DNA of 64,000 nucleotides from Salinibacter sp. 10B (GCF_002954405.1 NZ_MQWC01000004.1:3412668-3476667), one strand, 5' to 3'. Positions 46,643 through 55,559 are shown, counted from the stretch's first letter. Numbers and translations are program-made. The notes: a model not told the origin generated them from the letters alone.

Positions 46643-47086
46643 TACCTCCTGCTAACAATAACCAGCTTTAGGGGCGAATGCCAGTCCGCGAGGATCGGTT
46701 CACCAAATTGATGCAACGAGTTCTAAACGTCCAATTTACTGGTCATCTCCGTATACTGGAAACTCCTCTTTTCTGGAGCCGATCCTGCTCTGACGTTCTC
46801 ATCGGGCGGATATTCCCCCTCCAGATGCCTTTTGAGGAGGGAGTGGAGATATCGGCACATGCGTTGTATACTCACAGCGGTACACAATGCCGGTTGGTTG
46901 CGTGTCCCGTCTGACAATGTGCCCCGGACTGTTCGAACGGACAGGAATTTTGAGGGACGGATGGAGGCAACGAGCTTCGGGAAGGCTCCCATTCTTCATT
47001 CGGGGGCCTCGGGGCGGATCGTTTTTATCTTTCGGTTATTCGCAGAAACACGCGCGGCCCCTGAGGCTACTTTAGCAGGGAGGGTA
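46643..47086. repeat. Non-coding segment bounded by inverted repeats (possible decayed mobile element)
   Basis: The left end TACCTCCTGCTAA (46643) pairs with the right end TTAGCAGGGAGGGTA (47072-47086), allowing two single-base insertions. The roughly 440-bp interior has no intact gene; one minus-strand stretch reads MCRYLHSLLKRHLEGEYPPD. No clear target duplication is visible. The whole spacer 46541-47303 lacks a supported gene. Confidence 0.4.
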
Positions 47087-47303
47087 TTTTGAGTGGGCCT
47101 GCACGACTCCGTCGTACATTCCCATGCTCGTCCGAGCCATCCGTTGATTTTCAGGTGCCGTCGGGGTCGATGGGGCCTTAAAGGGGATGCGGCGGGACCG
47201 CGAAGAGCCAAAGCGACTATAGAACGTACCCGTTGAGATCGATGAGCAGGCTCATCAAGCGTTCTTCCTACCCTTTTTCTTCGAGTAGAGTGCTTCGACA
47301 TCC

Positions 47304-48224
47304 ATGACTGCAACCGTCCAAACCAACATGCGAACACACATAACCCGCTGGGCCGCTGCGGCCCTCACCGTTGCCCTCATTGGGGGCATTGGACCTGTCT
47401 CGGCCCTTGCCCAGAACGGAGGCGGCAGCTCTTCGGGGTCGGGCGCTGCCAAGAAGGAGAAGATTCAGCAATTGAAGAAGTCGTTCCGCTCGGGGCTTCA
47501 GGCGGCCAAGGCCAACGAGTCCACCCAGGCATACACCCAGCTCGAGCAGGCGCTTCAGCTGGCACAGGACATCGGTCATGATGGGGCGACCACCAAGATT
47601 ACCGGCTACCTCCAGAAGCTTCCGAAGAACTGGGGAAACACTGCCATCGAGAATGAGAACTGGGGGCAGGCCCTCACCCACTTTGAAAAGGGAGCGAAGT
47701 ATGCCCAGGACGATGCCTACATGTACTACGGGAAAGGGCTTGCGCTCGTGAACATGGACAGTACCCAGTCGGGACTGAAGACGCTTCGGCAGGCGATCGA
47801 GGTTGGGAATCGGACTGGAAATACCCGGGTGTCCGACCTTGCGACGTCTCGCATCCGAGACGAGTTCTTAGCCAAGGCGTCCAAGGCGCTCAATGCGCAG
47901 AACCCGACGACCGCGCAGGCGGATACGGCGCTGGCGACTCTCGACCGGATGGGAGAGTACGTGGAGCCGAACGCCTCGTCCATGTACTACCGGTCGCGCG
48001 CGCTCTTCGAGAAGCAGCAATTCCAGCAGGCGATTGATGCGGCTGAGCAGGGGCTCGACATGCACCAGGGCAGCCGGAGCGATGCGGCCAAGTACCACTT
48101 CATTGTGGCGGAGTCCCAGATGAAGCTTGGCAGCAAAGAGACGGCGTGCCAGCGGTTCGAGCAGGCGTCCTTCGGAGACTACAAGGCGCGGGCGGAGCAC
48201 TACCTCAAGAACGATTGTCAGTAG
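47304..48224 (+). CDS. Secreted TPR-repeat protein
   Basis: 306 aa with the ATG at 47304; an ATG at 47328 (MRTHITRWAAAALTVALIGG) would also give a good signal peptide, cleaved near SALAQN. Several TPR-type helix pairs follow: AYTQLEQALQLAQDIGHDG, WGQALTHFEKGAKYAQDDAY, MYYRSRALFEKQQFQQAIDA and ETACQRFEQASFGDYKARAE. Probably a periplasmic protein-interaction scaffold. It is monocistronic, closed by a strong terminator at 48269. No partner is evident. Confidence 0.8.
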   Translation: MTATVQTNMRTHITRWAAAALTVALIGGIGPVSALAQNGGGSSSGSGAAKKEKIQQLKKSFRSGLQAAKANESTQAYTQLEQALQLAQDIGHDGATTKITGYLQKLPKNWGNTAIENENWGQALTHFEKGAKYAQDDAYMYYGKGLALVNMDSTQSGLKTLRQAIEVGNRTGNTRVSDLATSRIRDEFLAKASKALNAQNPTTAQADTALATLDRMGEYVEPNASSMYYRSRALFEKQQFQQAIDAAEQGLDMHQGSRSDAAKYHFIVAESQMKLGSKETACQRFEQASFGDYKARAEHYLKNDCQ

Positions 48225-48268
48225 TCTCCAATCGCCCGGTCCGGTCGGCTGGATCCAACGTAGCAACA

Positions 48269-48307
48269 GGGCCTGTGCCTCCAGTCCGGAGGGACAGGCC
48301 CTTTGTT
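48269..48307 (+). terminator. Intrinsic terminator of the TPR gene
   Basis: GGGCCTGTgCCTCC, loop AGTCC, GGAGGgACAGGCCC, then TTTGTTGTT. Long GC-rich stem 45 bp after the stop. A MITE-like element is inserted at its 3' edge. Confidence 0.9.
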
Positions 48308-48315
48308 GTTGACGG

Positions 48316-48610
48316 CCTACCTACCGGACAGTTTGCTCAGAGCACCGAAAAATCTTCTCCAGCCGTCGCTCCAGACCCCGATCTAGGCCATCTAGATGGC
48401 CAGAGCCTATCTGACCTACGAATTTATAGGCTCCAAATCAAGTTTGGACATCTCGGATGTCCAGGAGTGACGTTAGGGAACCGGGAAATCGTTGGTGCAC
48501 TTTTGAGCAGTTTCGCTCATAGGTAGCGATCTCGAAAGAAAGATCAGCGGAATCGCCAGAGATTTTTCGGTGCCCACAACCGCGAAATTGAAAAGTGTCC
48601 GGTAGCTAGG
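48316..48610. mobile_element. MITE-like non-autonomous element, 295 bp, with target-site duplication
   Basis: Outer terminal inverted repeats: CCTACCTACCGGACA (48316-48330) and the complement of TGTCCGGTAGCTAGG (48596-48610), 14 of 15 matching. Inner arms: GCACCGAAAAATCT (48342-48355) and AGATTTTTCGGTGC (48560-48573), perfect over 14 bp. TTGACGG occurs directly on both sides (48309-48315 and 48611-48617), which is the mark of insertion with a 7-bp duplication. No coding capacity. Internal palindromes are GGCCATCTAGATGGCC (48386-48401) and GGACATC-tcg-GATGTCC (48446-48462). It lies between the terminator of a TPR gene and the convergent ruvA. The mobilising transposase is not in the window. 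Confidence 0.8.
48398..48472 (+). repeat. Two-hairpin intergenic element, copy B (inside the MITE)
   Basis: GGCCAGAGCC, a stem GAGCCTAT (48403) with ATAGGCTC (48426-48433), GGACATC-tcg-GATGTCC (48446-48462), then AGGAGTGACG. Same order as 30728-30820. In the first stem the T-A pair here is a C-G pair there, and the loop is shorter (15 versus 36 nt). Confidence 0.55.
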
Positions 48611-48711
48611 TTGACGGCATGAATAGACGCGCGAGGGACACGTGTACTTGCCAGTCACAGATTGGACGGACGGGGCCGCACGCGACGACGAACGGCGATG
48701 CACGACGCCGG

Positions 48712-49320
48712 CTAGTCTTGGCTTTCCTTGAGGGCGCGTTGTGTGAGCTCGTCGGCAGATTGAATGCCGGCATCGTCGCGGAGGACGGCCCGGATGGCAC
48801 GCTCGGCATCCGCCTTGCTGAGCCCAAGTTCGGTGAGGGCCTTCAAGGCATCGGCGCGCGCCTCGGCCCGGGCCTGAGAGCCGCCGCTGATGGGAGAGGA
48901 GTCTTCAAATACATCCAGGTCCGCAAAGCTGTCGCGGAGCTCCACGACGAGCCGATTTGCCGTCTTGCTGCCCACGCCTGAGATTTCGGTGAGGCGGCTC
49001 GTGTTCTCATCCATGACGTGATCGCGCAGCTCAGACGGCTGCATTGACGAGAGCGCCGAGAGCGCTAGTTTGGGGCCCACTCGCGACACGTCGGTCATCG
49101 TCTCGAAAACCTTGAGTTCAGCCTTCGTGGCGAAGCCGTAGAGCGCCTCCTTGTCCTCGCGAAGGTAGTGATAGGTGTGGAGGGTCACGTCCTCGTCGGT
49201 TTCGGGCAGGCGCTTGTATGTGGAGGTCGGCACATGGACACGATAGCCGAGGCCGCTGACGTCCACGAGGGCGGTCTCAGGGGTTTTGTCGACGAGTGTG
49301 CCGGAGACGTAAGCGATCAT
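48712..49320 (-). CDS. ruvA: Holliday-junction branch-migration protein RuvA
   Basis: 202 aa, normal length. Domain I is an OB fold (MIAYVSGTLVDKTPETALVD with GLGYRVHVP). Domain II has two helix-hairpin-helix motifs, VSRVGPKLALSALSSM and TEISGVGSKTANRLVVELRD. Domain III (about 150-202, ADALKALTELGLSKADAERA) contacts RuvB. RuvA binds four-way junctions and loads the RuvB motor during recombination repair. RuvB and RuvC are not adjacent here. Confidence 0.96.
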   Translation of the reverse strand: MIAYVSGTLVDKTPETALVDVSGLGYRVHVPTSTYKRLPETDEDVTLHTYHYLREDKEALYGFATKAELKVFETMTDVSRVGPKLALSALSSMQPSELRDHVMDENTSRLTEISGVGSKTANRLVVELRDSFADLDVFEDSSPISGGSQARAEARADALKALTELGLSKADAERAIRAVLRDDAGIQSADELTQRALKESQD

Positions 49321-49427
49321 TACGGGTGTGCGTGTGGAAGTGTGTGGGTCTGTAAGGTTGAACGTAAGGAAGGGGTAAGCCCGAAGGAGTACAGCTTCAC
49401 ATTACACGTACACACCTTCCGGGCAAT

Positions 49428-51128
49428 TTAGCGAGGAAGAGGCCGTTCAGAGGCGAGAGCTTCACCGGCCTCCCGGTCCCACTGCATGACGATCGGAATG
49501 CGGCGGCCGATCCCGAACGCCTTCTCCGTGACGCGGAGGCCGGGCGGGGCCTGACGACGCTTGTACTCGTTCCGGTCCACCAGTCGGAGCACGTCCCGCA
49601 CGAGATCCTCGTCGAGGCCGGTTTCGCCGACGATGGTGCCCAGCTCCTTCTTCTTTTCGACGTAGCGCTCCAGAATGGCGTCGAGGGTTTCGTACGGAGG
49701 CAGCGAGTCGGTGTCCTTCTGATTCTTCCGCAGCTCGGCACTCGGCGGTTTGTCGATGGTGTTCTGAGGAATGACGTCCGTGTCGGCCCGCTCGTTGATG
49801 TAGTGGGCGAGCTTGTAGACGCGCGTTTTGAGCACGTCGCTAAGCACGGCCACACCGCCGTTCGTGTCGCCGTAGAGGGTGACGTAGCCCACGGCCATTT
49901 CGCTCTTGTTGCCGGTGGAGAGAAGGAGGTGCCCAAACTTGTTTGAGAGGGCCATCAGTGTTACGCCGCGGGCGCGGGACTGAATGTTCTCCTCGGCCAC
50001 GCCCGGCTCCGTGTCGGCAAATTCGTCGGCGAGCATCGTGTCGAAGGCGTCGACGGCCGGCTTGATCGGGATCTCCTTGAACTCGATGCCGAGGTTGTGG
50101 GTCAGAGCTTCTGAGTCGGTAATGGAGCCCTCCGATGAGATTTCGGACGGCATGGTGACGCCGACGACACGATCGGGGCCCAGGGCGGCGGTGGCCAGAG
50201 CGCAGGTGACCGCCGAGTCGATGCCGCCGGAAAGTCCAACCAGTGCCTTGTCGAAGATCCCGGTCTTTTCGTAATAGTCGCGGATGCCGAGGACCAGAGC
50301 GTCATGCAGATCGGCGATCGGGTCCCGCTCGGTTCGGCAAGGGGACACGGGGGCGTCAGTATCCCAGAAGAGTAGGTCTTCCTCGAAGGAGGCGGCGCAC
50401 TCCACCTGCGTGCCGTCGGCAGTGTGGATGCGGCTGTCGCCGTCGTAGATGATTTCAGTGTTGGCACCTACCTGATTGCAGAGGAGGAAGGGGCGCTCGT
50501 GGCGGCGGCAGATGTGCTTCACGAGATCGTCGCGCACCGCGTGCTTGCCGATGGAGAACGGCGATGCGCTGAGGTTGATGAAGAGGTCGGGGTCGCACGC
50601 GCCAATTTCCGCCACTGGATCGCACTCGTAGCGGTGGTTGCCTGCGTAGCCTTCGGGACGGTGAACATTCCACATGTCTTCACACACGTGTACCCCGAGC
50701 CGCAGTCCGCGCCACTCGATCACGCGCCGTTCCTCTGCGGGCTCGAAATAGCGGTCCTCGTCGAAGATGTCGTACGTCGGGAGCAGGGTTTTGGCAACGT
50801 GGTCCTGCACCTGTCCGTTTTCGAGGAGAAGCGCGGCGTTGTAGAGCGGTTTTCCGAACTGGTCGGGATTGGGCACGGGGGCCCCCAGTAGTACCCCAAG
50901 ATCGGACGGGAGCTCCTGTGCAATCCGATCCACAGTTTGCTGCGCCGCCTTCCGAAAGAATGGATTCTCCAGCAGGTCCTGAGGGGGGTACCCGGTCACC
51001 GAAAGCTCCGGAAAGACGACGAGGTCGGCGCCCTGGTCGTGTGCCTGCCGGGCGTAGCGAAGAAGGAGTTGTCGGTTGCCGTCCAGGTCCCCGATGGTGG
51101 GGTTGATCTGGGCGAGGGCGATCTTCAT
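49428..51128 (-). CDS. nadE: Glutamine-dependent NAD+ synthetase
   Basis: 566 aa from the ATG at 51128 (MKIALAQINPTIGDLDG); a start at 51173 is upstream of the conserved beginning. The N-terminal nitrilase-type glutaminase domain has its triad E41 (VFPELSVTGYPP), K113 (AKTLLPTYDIFDEDRYFEP) and C149 (VHVCEDMWN). The C-terminal synthetase domain carries the P-loop VGLSGGIDSAVTCALATAAL and later STGNKSEMAVGYVTLYGDTN. It amidates nicotinic-acid adenine dinucleotide to NAD+ using glutamine-derived ammonia. Downstream of it on the same strand is ruvA, about 108 bp away. Confidence 0.96.
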   Translation of the reverse strand: MKIALAQINPTIGDLDGNRQLLLRYARQAHDQGADLVVFPELSVTGYPPQDLLENPFFRKAAQQTVDRIAQELPSDLGVLLGAPVPNPDQFGKPLYNAALLLENGQVQDHVAKTLLPTYDIFDEDRYFEPAEERRVIEWRGLRLGVHVCEDMWNVHRPEGYAGNHRYECDPVAEIGACDPDLFINLSASPFSIGKHAVRDDLVKHICRRHERPFLLCNQVGANTEIIYDGDSRIHTADGTQVECAASFEEDLLFWDTDAPVSPCRTERDPIADLHDALVLGIRDYYEKTGIFDKALVGLSGGIDSAVTCALATAALGPDRVVGVTMPSEISSEGSITDSEALTHNLGIEFKEIPIKPAVDAFDTMLADEFADTEPGVAEENIQSRARGVTLMALSNKFGHLLLSTGNKSEMAVGYVTLYGDTNGGVAVLSDVLKTRVYKLAHYINERADTDVIPQNTIDKPPSAELRKNQKDTDSLPPYETLDAILERYVEKKKELGTIVGETGLDEDLVRDVLRLVDRNEYKRRQAPPGLRVTEKAFGIGRRIPIVMQWDREAGEALASERPLPR

Positions 51129-51409
51129 AGGTGCAAGTGGGAAAGAAGTCGGCGCGAGCAGAACGAGTATCACACACGCCCGGTGTCGTCAGTGCGTTCC
51201 GGAGAAGACGATCGATCTACCGGGGGGGCAACATTCGACTGCAAGAGCCTCCGATTCAGTGCAGAAGGGGACAAGCGTCATGAGGACTCCTTTCCAGGGC
51301 CAGAGCCTGGGGAGGTCATTCTCACAGTTGCGGAAGTCCCGTTCCGGAATGCGCTAGTGACGTTATATTGCGGGTCGTCGTGTGTATCGAGAAAAACGGA
51401 CCCCCGACG

Positions 51410-52055
51410 ATGGCCCATGAGCCAAATCATGACGATCCAGATCATGACAATCCAGATCGTCACGATCGCCAATCGATTCGGCTGCCGGAACACGATTACC
51501 GGTTGCCCGGAGCGTATTTTGGAACCACGTGCACCGCCGACCGACAGTGTCTATTCGGTACGGTAGAGAATGGGCGGATGCGGTTAAACGATTACGGTCG
51601 AAGTGCTGCGGAGAAATGGCAACGGACGGAATCGGGGCGGGATCGGGTCGTCGTAGATACGTTCATCGTGGTGCCAAATCATACTCACGGCGTCATTGTC
51701 ATCACGGAACCACGGCCGATACGGAGACCGATTCCACCGATCAATCACCGTCTGTATCCGACGATGATGCCGGAAATACACATGGGTAGGGCTCATCGCC
51801 GATGAGCCCCTACTACCATGGTGAAAAACCGGACCGAACGTTCGGTGGGGCCATTGCCGGGTCGTTGTCGACCATCATGCGCCAGTTCAAATCGATGGTG
51901 ACGAAACGCATCAACCGATTGTGGGACACATCAGGGGCCGACGTGTGGCAACGACATTTCTACGGACGGCGGACGAACTGGATCGGATCTGGCGATACAT
52001 TCGCCGAAACCTGGCCCAATGGCATCGGGAGCGGAATCGTCCCTCCGAGAGGTGA
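51410..52055 (+). pseudogene. REP-associated tyrosine transposase (IS200-like Y1), broken by two frame changes
   Basis: Three successive frames make up one family protein. Frame 1 from the ATG at 51410 has RQSIRLPEHDYRLPGAYFGT, CTADRQCLFGTV and the HUH-type histidine pair in VVPNHTHGVIVI. It stops at 51805. Frame 2 resumes with TFGGAIAGSLSTIMRQFKSM and VTKRINRLWDTSGADVWQRH. Frame 3 (about 51958-52055) supplies the tyrosine helix LDRIWRYIRRNLAQWHRERN. The first break coincides with the palindrome at 51786-51813. The N-terminus has a degenerate repeat encoding HDDPDHDNPDRHD. Upstream, 51129-51409 holds no other gene I can support. Confidence 0.8.
51786..51813. repeat. REP-like palindrome inside the broken transposase gene
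   Basis: GTA-GGGCTCATCG-c-CGATGAGCCC-c-TAC: a perfect 10-bp stem with a single-base loop and GTA/TAC ends. It lies exactly where the first reading frame stops and the second begins. Confidence 0.7.
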
Positions 52056-52089
52056 GGGGGACATGAGCGGGACAGCCGACGGGAGAAGA

Positions 52090-52629
52090 TTATGCCTTCC
52101 CCGTATCTACGTCTCTCAGCAATGCCGGGTCGAGAGCGGGAGCCTCCGGCGAGGCGTGCAGGACGGACACGTCGCCCGTCGATTCCATCACGACGGCTCG
52201 CACCTGCTCTAGCTGTGTGACGTTGGCCTCGCGAAGTTTGGCCCGCAGGTCGGCTTCCGTCATGTTTGCCCGGCGTAGATTGCCGGACAGCACTGTGGAG
52301 CCGTTCATGAGCAGGAGCGGCGTATTGTCGAGGAGACCGGTGACGCCGGGGAGGCGTTTTCGAAGGTTTCCAACCACGAACTGGAGCCCGAAGAGCGTGC
52401 CCAGAGCGACGGCCCCCTCCAGCAGCGTGGGTTTTTGCCAGAGCGTGACGCTGGCCAGCACCGACCCGATGGCGATGGTAATTGCGAAATCGAATCCGCT
52501 CATTTTCGAAAAGCTGCGGAGTCCGACCAGCCGGGTGTAGAGGATGAGCAGAACATACAGCGCGACCGCGGAGAGGATCACCATGAGGGCCGCGTCGCCC
52601 TTTGCCCAAATCCAGGTCCAGTCCATCAT
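52090..52629 (-). CDS. DUF421/YetF-like membrane protein
   Basis: 179 aa from the ATG at 52629 (MMDWTWIWAKGDAALMVILS); a longer frame from 52818 is unconserved. Three membrane segments: ALMVILSAVALYVLLILYTR, FAITIAIGSVLASVTLW and LLEGAVALGTLFGLQFVVG. Between them is LVGLRSFSKMSGFDFAITIA, the usual YetF signature. The cytoplasmic domain has TPLLLMNGSTVLSGNLRRAN and MTEADLRAKLREANVTQLEQ. Function of the family is poorly known. It ends 35 bp from the broken transposase. Confidence 0.88.
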   Translation of the reverse strand: MMDWTWIWAKGDAALMVILSAVALYVLLILYTRLVGLRSFSKMSGFDFAITIAIGSVLASVTLWQKPTLLEGAVALGTLFGLQFVVGNLRKRLPGVTGLLDNTPLLLMNGSTVLSGNLRRANMTEADLRAKLREANVTQLEQVRAVVMESTGDVSVLHASPEAPALDPALLRDVDTGKA

Positions 52630-52824
52630 GTGTGCGTGCGGTTCAACGAAGGAGACACAGGAGTGCGAACCGGCACAAGATCCGGTTTCTGAGCCCAACC
52701 TCGGCACGGTCTCGGGGTTTCCGGGTGATTGGTAGAACGTTATTTCAGCCGTGTGGCTGTGTCTACCTATCGGGAAGCCTGTGTGGCAATCCCGGAGTTT
52801 AATTCCCAGCCATGACAACGATTT

Positions 52825-52853
52825 GTAGTGCCGTTGGACTTCAACGGCGCTAC
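52825..52853. repeat. REP-like palindrome
   Basis: GTAG-t-GCCGTTG, loop gactt, CAACGGC-g-CTAC: 11 Watson-Crick pairs plus one G-T pair. It shares GTAG/CTAC ends with the palindrome at 51786 and lies about 770 bp from the broken transposase. The rest of 52630-53053 has a small GAAGTC/GACTTC repeat near 52921 and no gene. Confidence 0.6.
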
Positions 52854-52959
52854 GGATGCCGCTTCATTCAACGCAGGAACGGACGTTTTCCTCTCCTGCG
52901 AAGGCAGGGACTCTTCGTACCTGAAGTCTACAACTGGACTTCGTATTCCCTGATAGAAA

Positions 52960-52994
52960 CAAAAAATACCCGACTTCCACAGTGGGAAGCCGGG
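52960..52994 (-). terminator. Intrinsic terminator after nuoG
   Basis: Minus strand: CCCGGCTTCC, loop, GGAAGTCGGG, TA, then seven Ts (one interruption). About 60 bp after the nuoG stop, closing the complex I transcript. Confidence 0.85.
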
Positions 52995-53053
52995 CAGGTA
53001 CTCAACAGTCGCGACTAGCAGTCACGCGCTTTGAAGAGGAAGGAATTTGTCTT

Positions 53054-54799
53054 CTACACCGCCTCCCCCGTTTCCACCTCTTCGAGTTGGACGCCCTTCA
53101 GTCCCATCGCGTCGTACGTCGCACCCTCAAAGGCATCGATCTCCGACTGCACTTCATCCATGATCTCCTTCGGCCCCTTCGTGTAGTTCATCTCCACCCC
53201 GAGCTTTTGGGCGATCTCCGGAAGGAGTTCCCAACTGGGCTTGCAGTTGATCTTGTTCTCATCGTTGTGCCAGCGGTCGAATGGCGTGCCGTGCTCGTCC
53301 TCCCGATTGGTGCCCATCTCCATCATGAGGGTGCGGTTCACGCCCTGGATCTCCTTTGCGGGACGCACGCGCTGAGCCCGGCCGTCCTGGTTGACGTAGG
53401 TGCCCACCGTCTCCACCACCATGGCGGCAGGGAGGGCCGCCGTGGCATGGGGCAGGGTCTCGTTCGTCGTATTGTAGTAGTGCAGAACCACGTCTACGTC
53501 CTGGGTCTTCAGGGCCTCGGCGGTGCAGAGACCGGAGCCGACCGGGTCGTCTTCCAGTACGTAGACGAGGTCGTACTTCCCCTTCTCGATGCGCGAGCCC
53601 ACTAGCTCCTCATCGATCGGCTGAATGCCGAGGCGCTCACAGCCCTGAGCGTTGGGCGTCTTGTCGTCCGTGATGAGCCAGTCGTCGCCCGCCCCTGGTT
53701 CAAGGTGGGGGATGTAGCGCGGGGGCTCAGCACCCACCGCCTCCGCGAGCTGCTTGAGCAGGTAGTTGTCCTCAACAGTCGCGTGAGCGGAGCCGAGGAA
53801 GAGGGTGCGCTCCGGGTCAGCGCTGCCAAGAAGGGAGGCGACCTTAGCGAAGGCCTGGTCCCATTGGGCGCCCTTCAGCGTGTCGCTGGTACGGATGTGG
53901 GGGCCATCCGGACGGTTGTCGTTGAACTTGTTATAGACGAGCCGGTCCTCGTCCGGCAGCCAGTGCTCGTTCACCGCCATGTTCTGCCGCGGCGTGATGC
54001 GGAGCACCTGATTGTCGCGCACCCAGTAGTGGCAGTTGGCGCCCGTCGCGTTGGTCGTCGTGATCGACGGGGTGGAGCTCATCTCCCAGATTCGCGCCTT
54101 GAAGCGGAAGTCCGTGGCCGTGAGTGCGCCGACCGGGCAGATGTCGATCGTGTTCATCGAGTACGGGTCGTCGAACGTCTCGCCCGGCGCCGTCATCGGA
54201 TAGTTCTTAACGCCCCGGTTCGTGATCGTGAGCTGACCACTCTCCGACACTTCATCGGTAAAGCGCGTGCAGCGTGTGCAGTTGATGCAGCGCTCGGCGT
54301 CGAGCGTCACGCGCGGCCCCAGCTTTACGCGCTTGGGCTTGTGCACCTTCCGAAACTCAAAGCGCGAGCCCTCCGGCCCGTACTTGTAGGCCTGGATCTG
54401 GAGCGGGCAGTGCCCGGCCTGATCGCAGATGGGGCAGTCGAGCGGGTGGTTGGCTAGGAGGAACTCCAGATTGTCCGTCTGCGCATCGCGCACCTCCTCG
54501 CTGGAGCGGTGGGTTTGGACGACCATGCCGTCGGCCAGGTCGATTGTGCAGCTGGCCTGCAATCCCGGCATGTACTGGATTTCCGGCTCGCCGTCCTCGT
54601 TGAGCTCCACCTCCCCGGTTTCGCGGTCCTTCTTCGGCATGCCTACCTTCACGAGGCATTGCCGGCAGTTGGCCGGGATGGACATGGCGGGGTGGTAGCA
54701 GAAGTGCGGCAGTTCAATGCCCTGGTTCAGGCAGAACTGCAAGAGCTTCTGCTCGCCCTCATATTCGTACGTCGTTCCGTCGATGGTGACGATTGGCAT
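53054..54799 (-). CDS. nuoG: NADH-quinone oxidoreductase subunit G (iron-sulfur)
   Basis: 581 aa peripheral-arm subunit of respiratory complex I. The N-terminal 2Fe-2S ligands are HFCYHPAMSIPANCRQC plus a later ASC. The 4Fe-4S site is HPLDCPICDQAGHCPLQ, followed by a second 4Fe-4S site CINCTRCTRF...ICPVGAL. The molybdopterin-oxidoreductase-like domain (about 220-560) begins GANCHYWVRDNQVLRITPRQ but is short. Electrons pass through it from NuoE/F to NuoB/I. It is separated from nuoF by about 1.9 kb of non-nuo genes. A terminator follows it, and nuoH-N are not downstream. Confidence 0.95.
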   Translation of the reverse strand: MPIVTIDGTTYEYEGEQKLLQFCLNQGIELPHFCYHPAMSIPANCRQCLVKVGMPKKDRETGEVELNEDGEPEIQYMPGLQASCTIDLADGMVVQTHRSSEEVRDAQTDNLEFLLANHPLDCPICDQAGHCPLQIQAYKYGPEGSRFEFRKVHKPKRVKLGPRVTLDAERCINCTRCTRFTDEVSESGQLTITNRGVKNYPMTAPGETFDDPYSMNTIDICPVGALTATDFRFKARIWEMSSTPSITTTNATGANCHYWVRDNQVLRITPRQNMAVNEHWLPDEDRLVYNKFNDNRPDGPHIRTSDTLKGAQWDQAFAKVASLLGSADPERTLFLGSAHATVEDNYLLKQLAEAVGAEPPRYIPHLEPGAGDDWLITDDKTPNAQGCERLGIQPIDEELVGSRIEKGKYDLVYVLEDDPVGSGLCTAEALKTQDVDVVLHYYNTTNETLPHATAALPAAMVVETVGTYVNQDGRAQRVRPAKEIQGVNRTLMMEMGTNREDEHGTPFDRWHNDENKINCKPSWELLPEIAQKLGVEMNYTKGPKEIMDEVQSEIDAFEGATYDAMGLKGVQLEEVETGEAV

Positions 54800-54903
54800 G
54801 TCGGCGGTAAGCGTTAGGCGTTCAGCGTTTGCGTTGGGGCGTCAGTCCGCTCCGGTTCGGCGAGGCAGGCGCATAGAGGAAATTTCCCGAGGGCGCCGTC
54901 AAG

Positions 54904-55533
54904 TCACTCGTGTTCGTCGTCGAAGGAGACATCTAAATAAATCTCGGAGATGGGGAGCGCCGCGTCAAGGGAGGGCAGATCAATTTCTGCGTCAAGTCCG
55001 TCGGTTTCGGTAAAGCGCCAGCTCCCGTCGTCCTGCCGCACGTAGTGCTCGACGTGGGGACGATCCTGGGCCACGAGGAGGTATTCCTGGAGGGAGTCGA
55101 GCTGTCGGTAGCGGGCAAATTTTTCGCCGCGGTCGTAGTCCATCGTCGAGGGGGAGAGCACCTCAAAGACTACGGCTGGGTTGTATAGAAGGTCGCACCG
55201 ATTAGGATCGAGGGCAGGTTCTCCGCAGACGACTACGAGATCGGGGTACGCGTATCGATCCGTCTCGGGAAAGGGAACGAGGATGTCTCGGGAGGCAGTG
55301 CGACATTCCGTCTCCTTGAGTAGAAGCCCGAGTTCACGATCGAGGTTGGACGTAATTGCGCTGTGAGACCAAGTTGCGGCAGCAGCCATGCTAATGAGCC
55401 ATCCATTGACGTATTCGTGCCGTTCCTCGCTTTTTCGCTCGCGTTCAAGGTACTCGGTCGTTGACACCGGTTCGTCGTTGACGACGCGATGGGAAAGGGA
55501 CGGAGGCGGAGCTGGACGAGTTGCAGTAGCCAT
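54904..55533 (-). CDS. Uma2-family (DUF820) restriction-endonuclease-fold protein
   Basis: 209 aa. VSTTEYLERERKSEERHEYV and NGWLISMAAAATWSHSAITS make the N-terminal helices. The PD-(D/E)xK core is DRYAYPDLVVVCGEP followed by NPAVVFEVLSPSTMDYDRGE and KFARYRQLDSLQEYLLVAQD. These proteins are widespread in cyanobacteria and some Bacteroidota and are often mobile; activity is largely untested. Here it is embedded in the complex I gene cluster between nuoF and nuoG, on the same strand, 104 bp before nuoG, which is unexpected. Confidence 0.9.
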   Translation of the reverse strand: MATATRPAPPPSLSHRVVNDEPVSTTEYLERERKSEERHEYVNGWLISMAAAATWSHSAITSNLDRELGLLLKETECRTASRDILVPFPETDRYAYPDLVVVCGEPALDPNRCDLLYNPAVVFEVLSPSTMDYDRGEKFARYRQLDSLQEYLLVAQDRPHVEHYVRQDDGSWRFTETDGLDAEIDLPSLDAALPISEIYLDVSFDDEHE

Positions 55534-55559
55534 ACCCCGATCTTATTGGTCGAGAGTCC

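Noticed and set aside
46723-46992. Minus-strand 89-codon frame in the 46.5-47.3 kb spacer as a gene
   Set aside because: No start context, no family features and its ends do not fit the flanking genes; treated as part of the inverted-repeat segment.
51294-51370. Possible third copy of the two-hairpin element (GGCCAGAGCC ... AGTGACGTTA)
   Set aside because: Only the two flanking blocks match; neither stem can be formed as in the other two copies.
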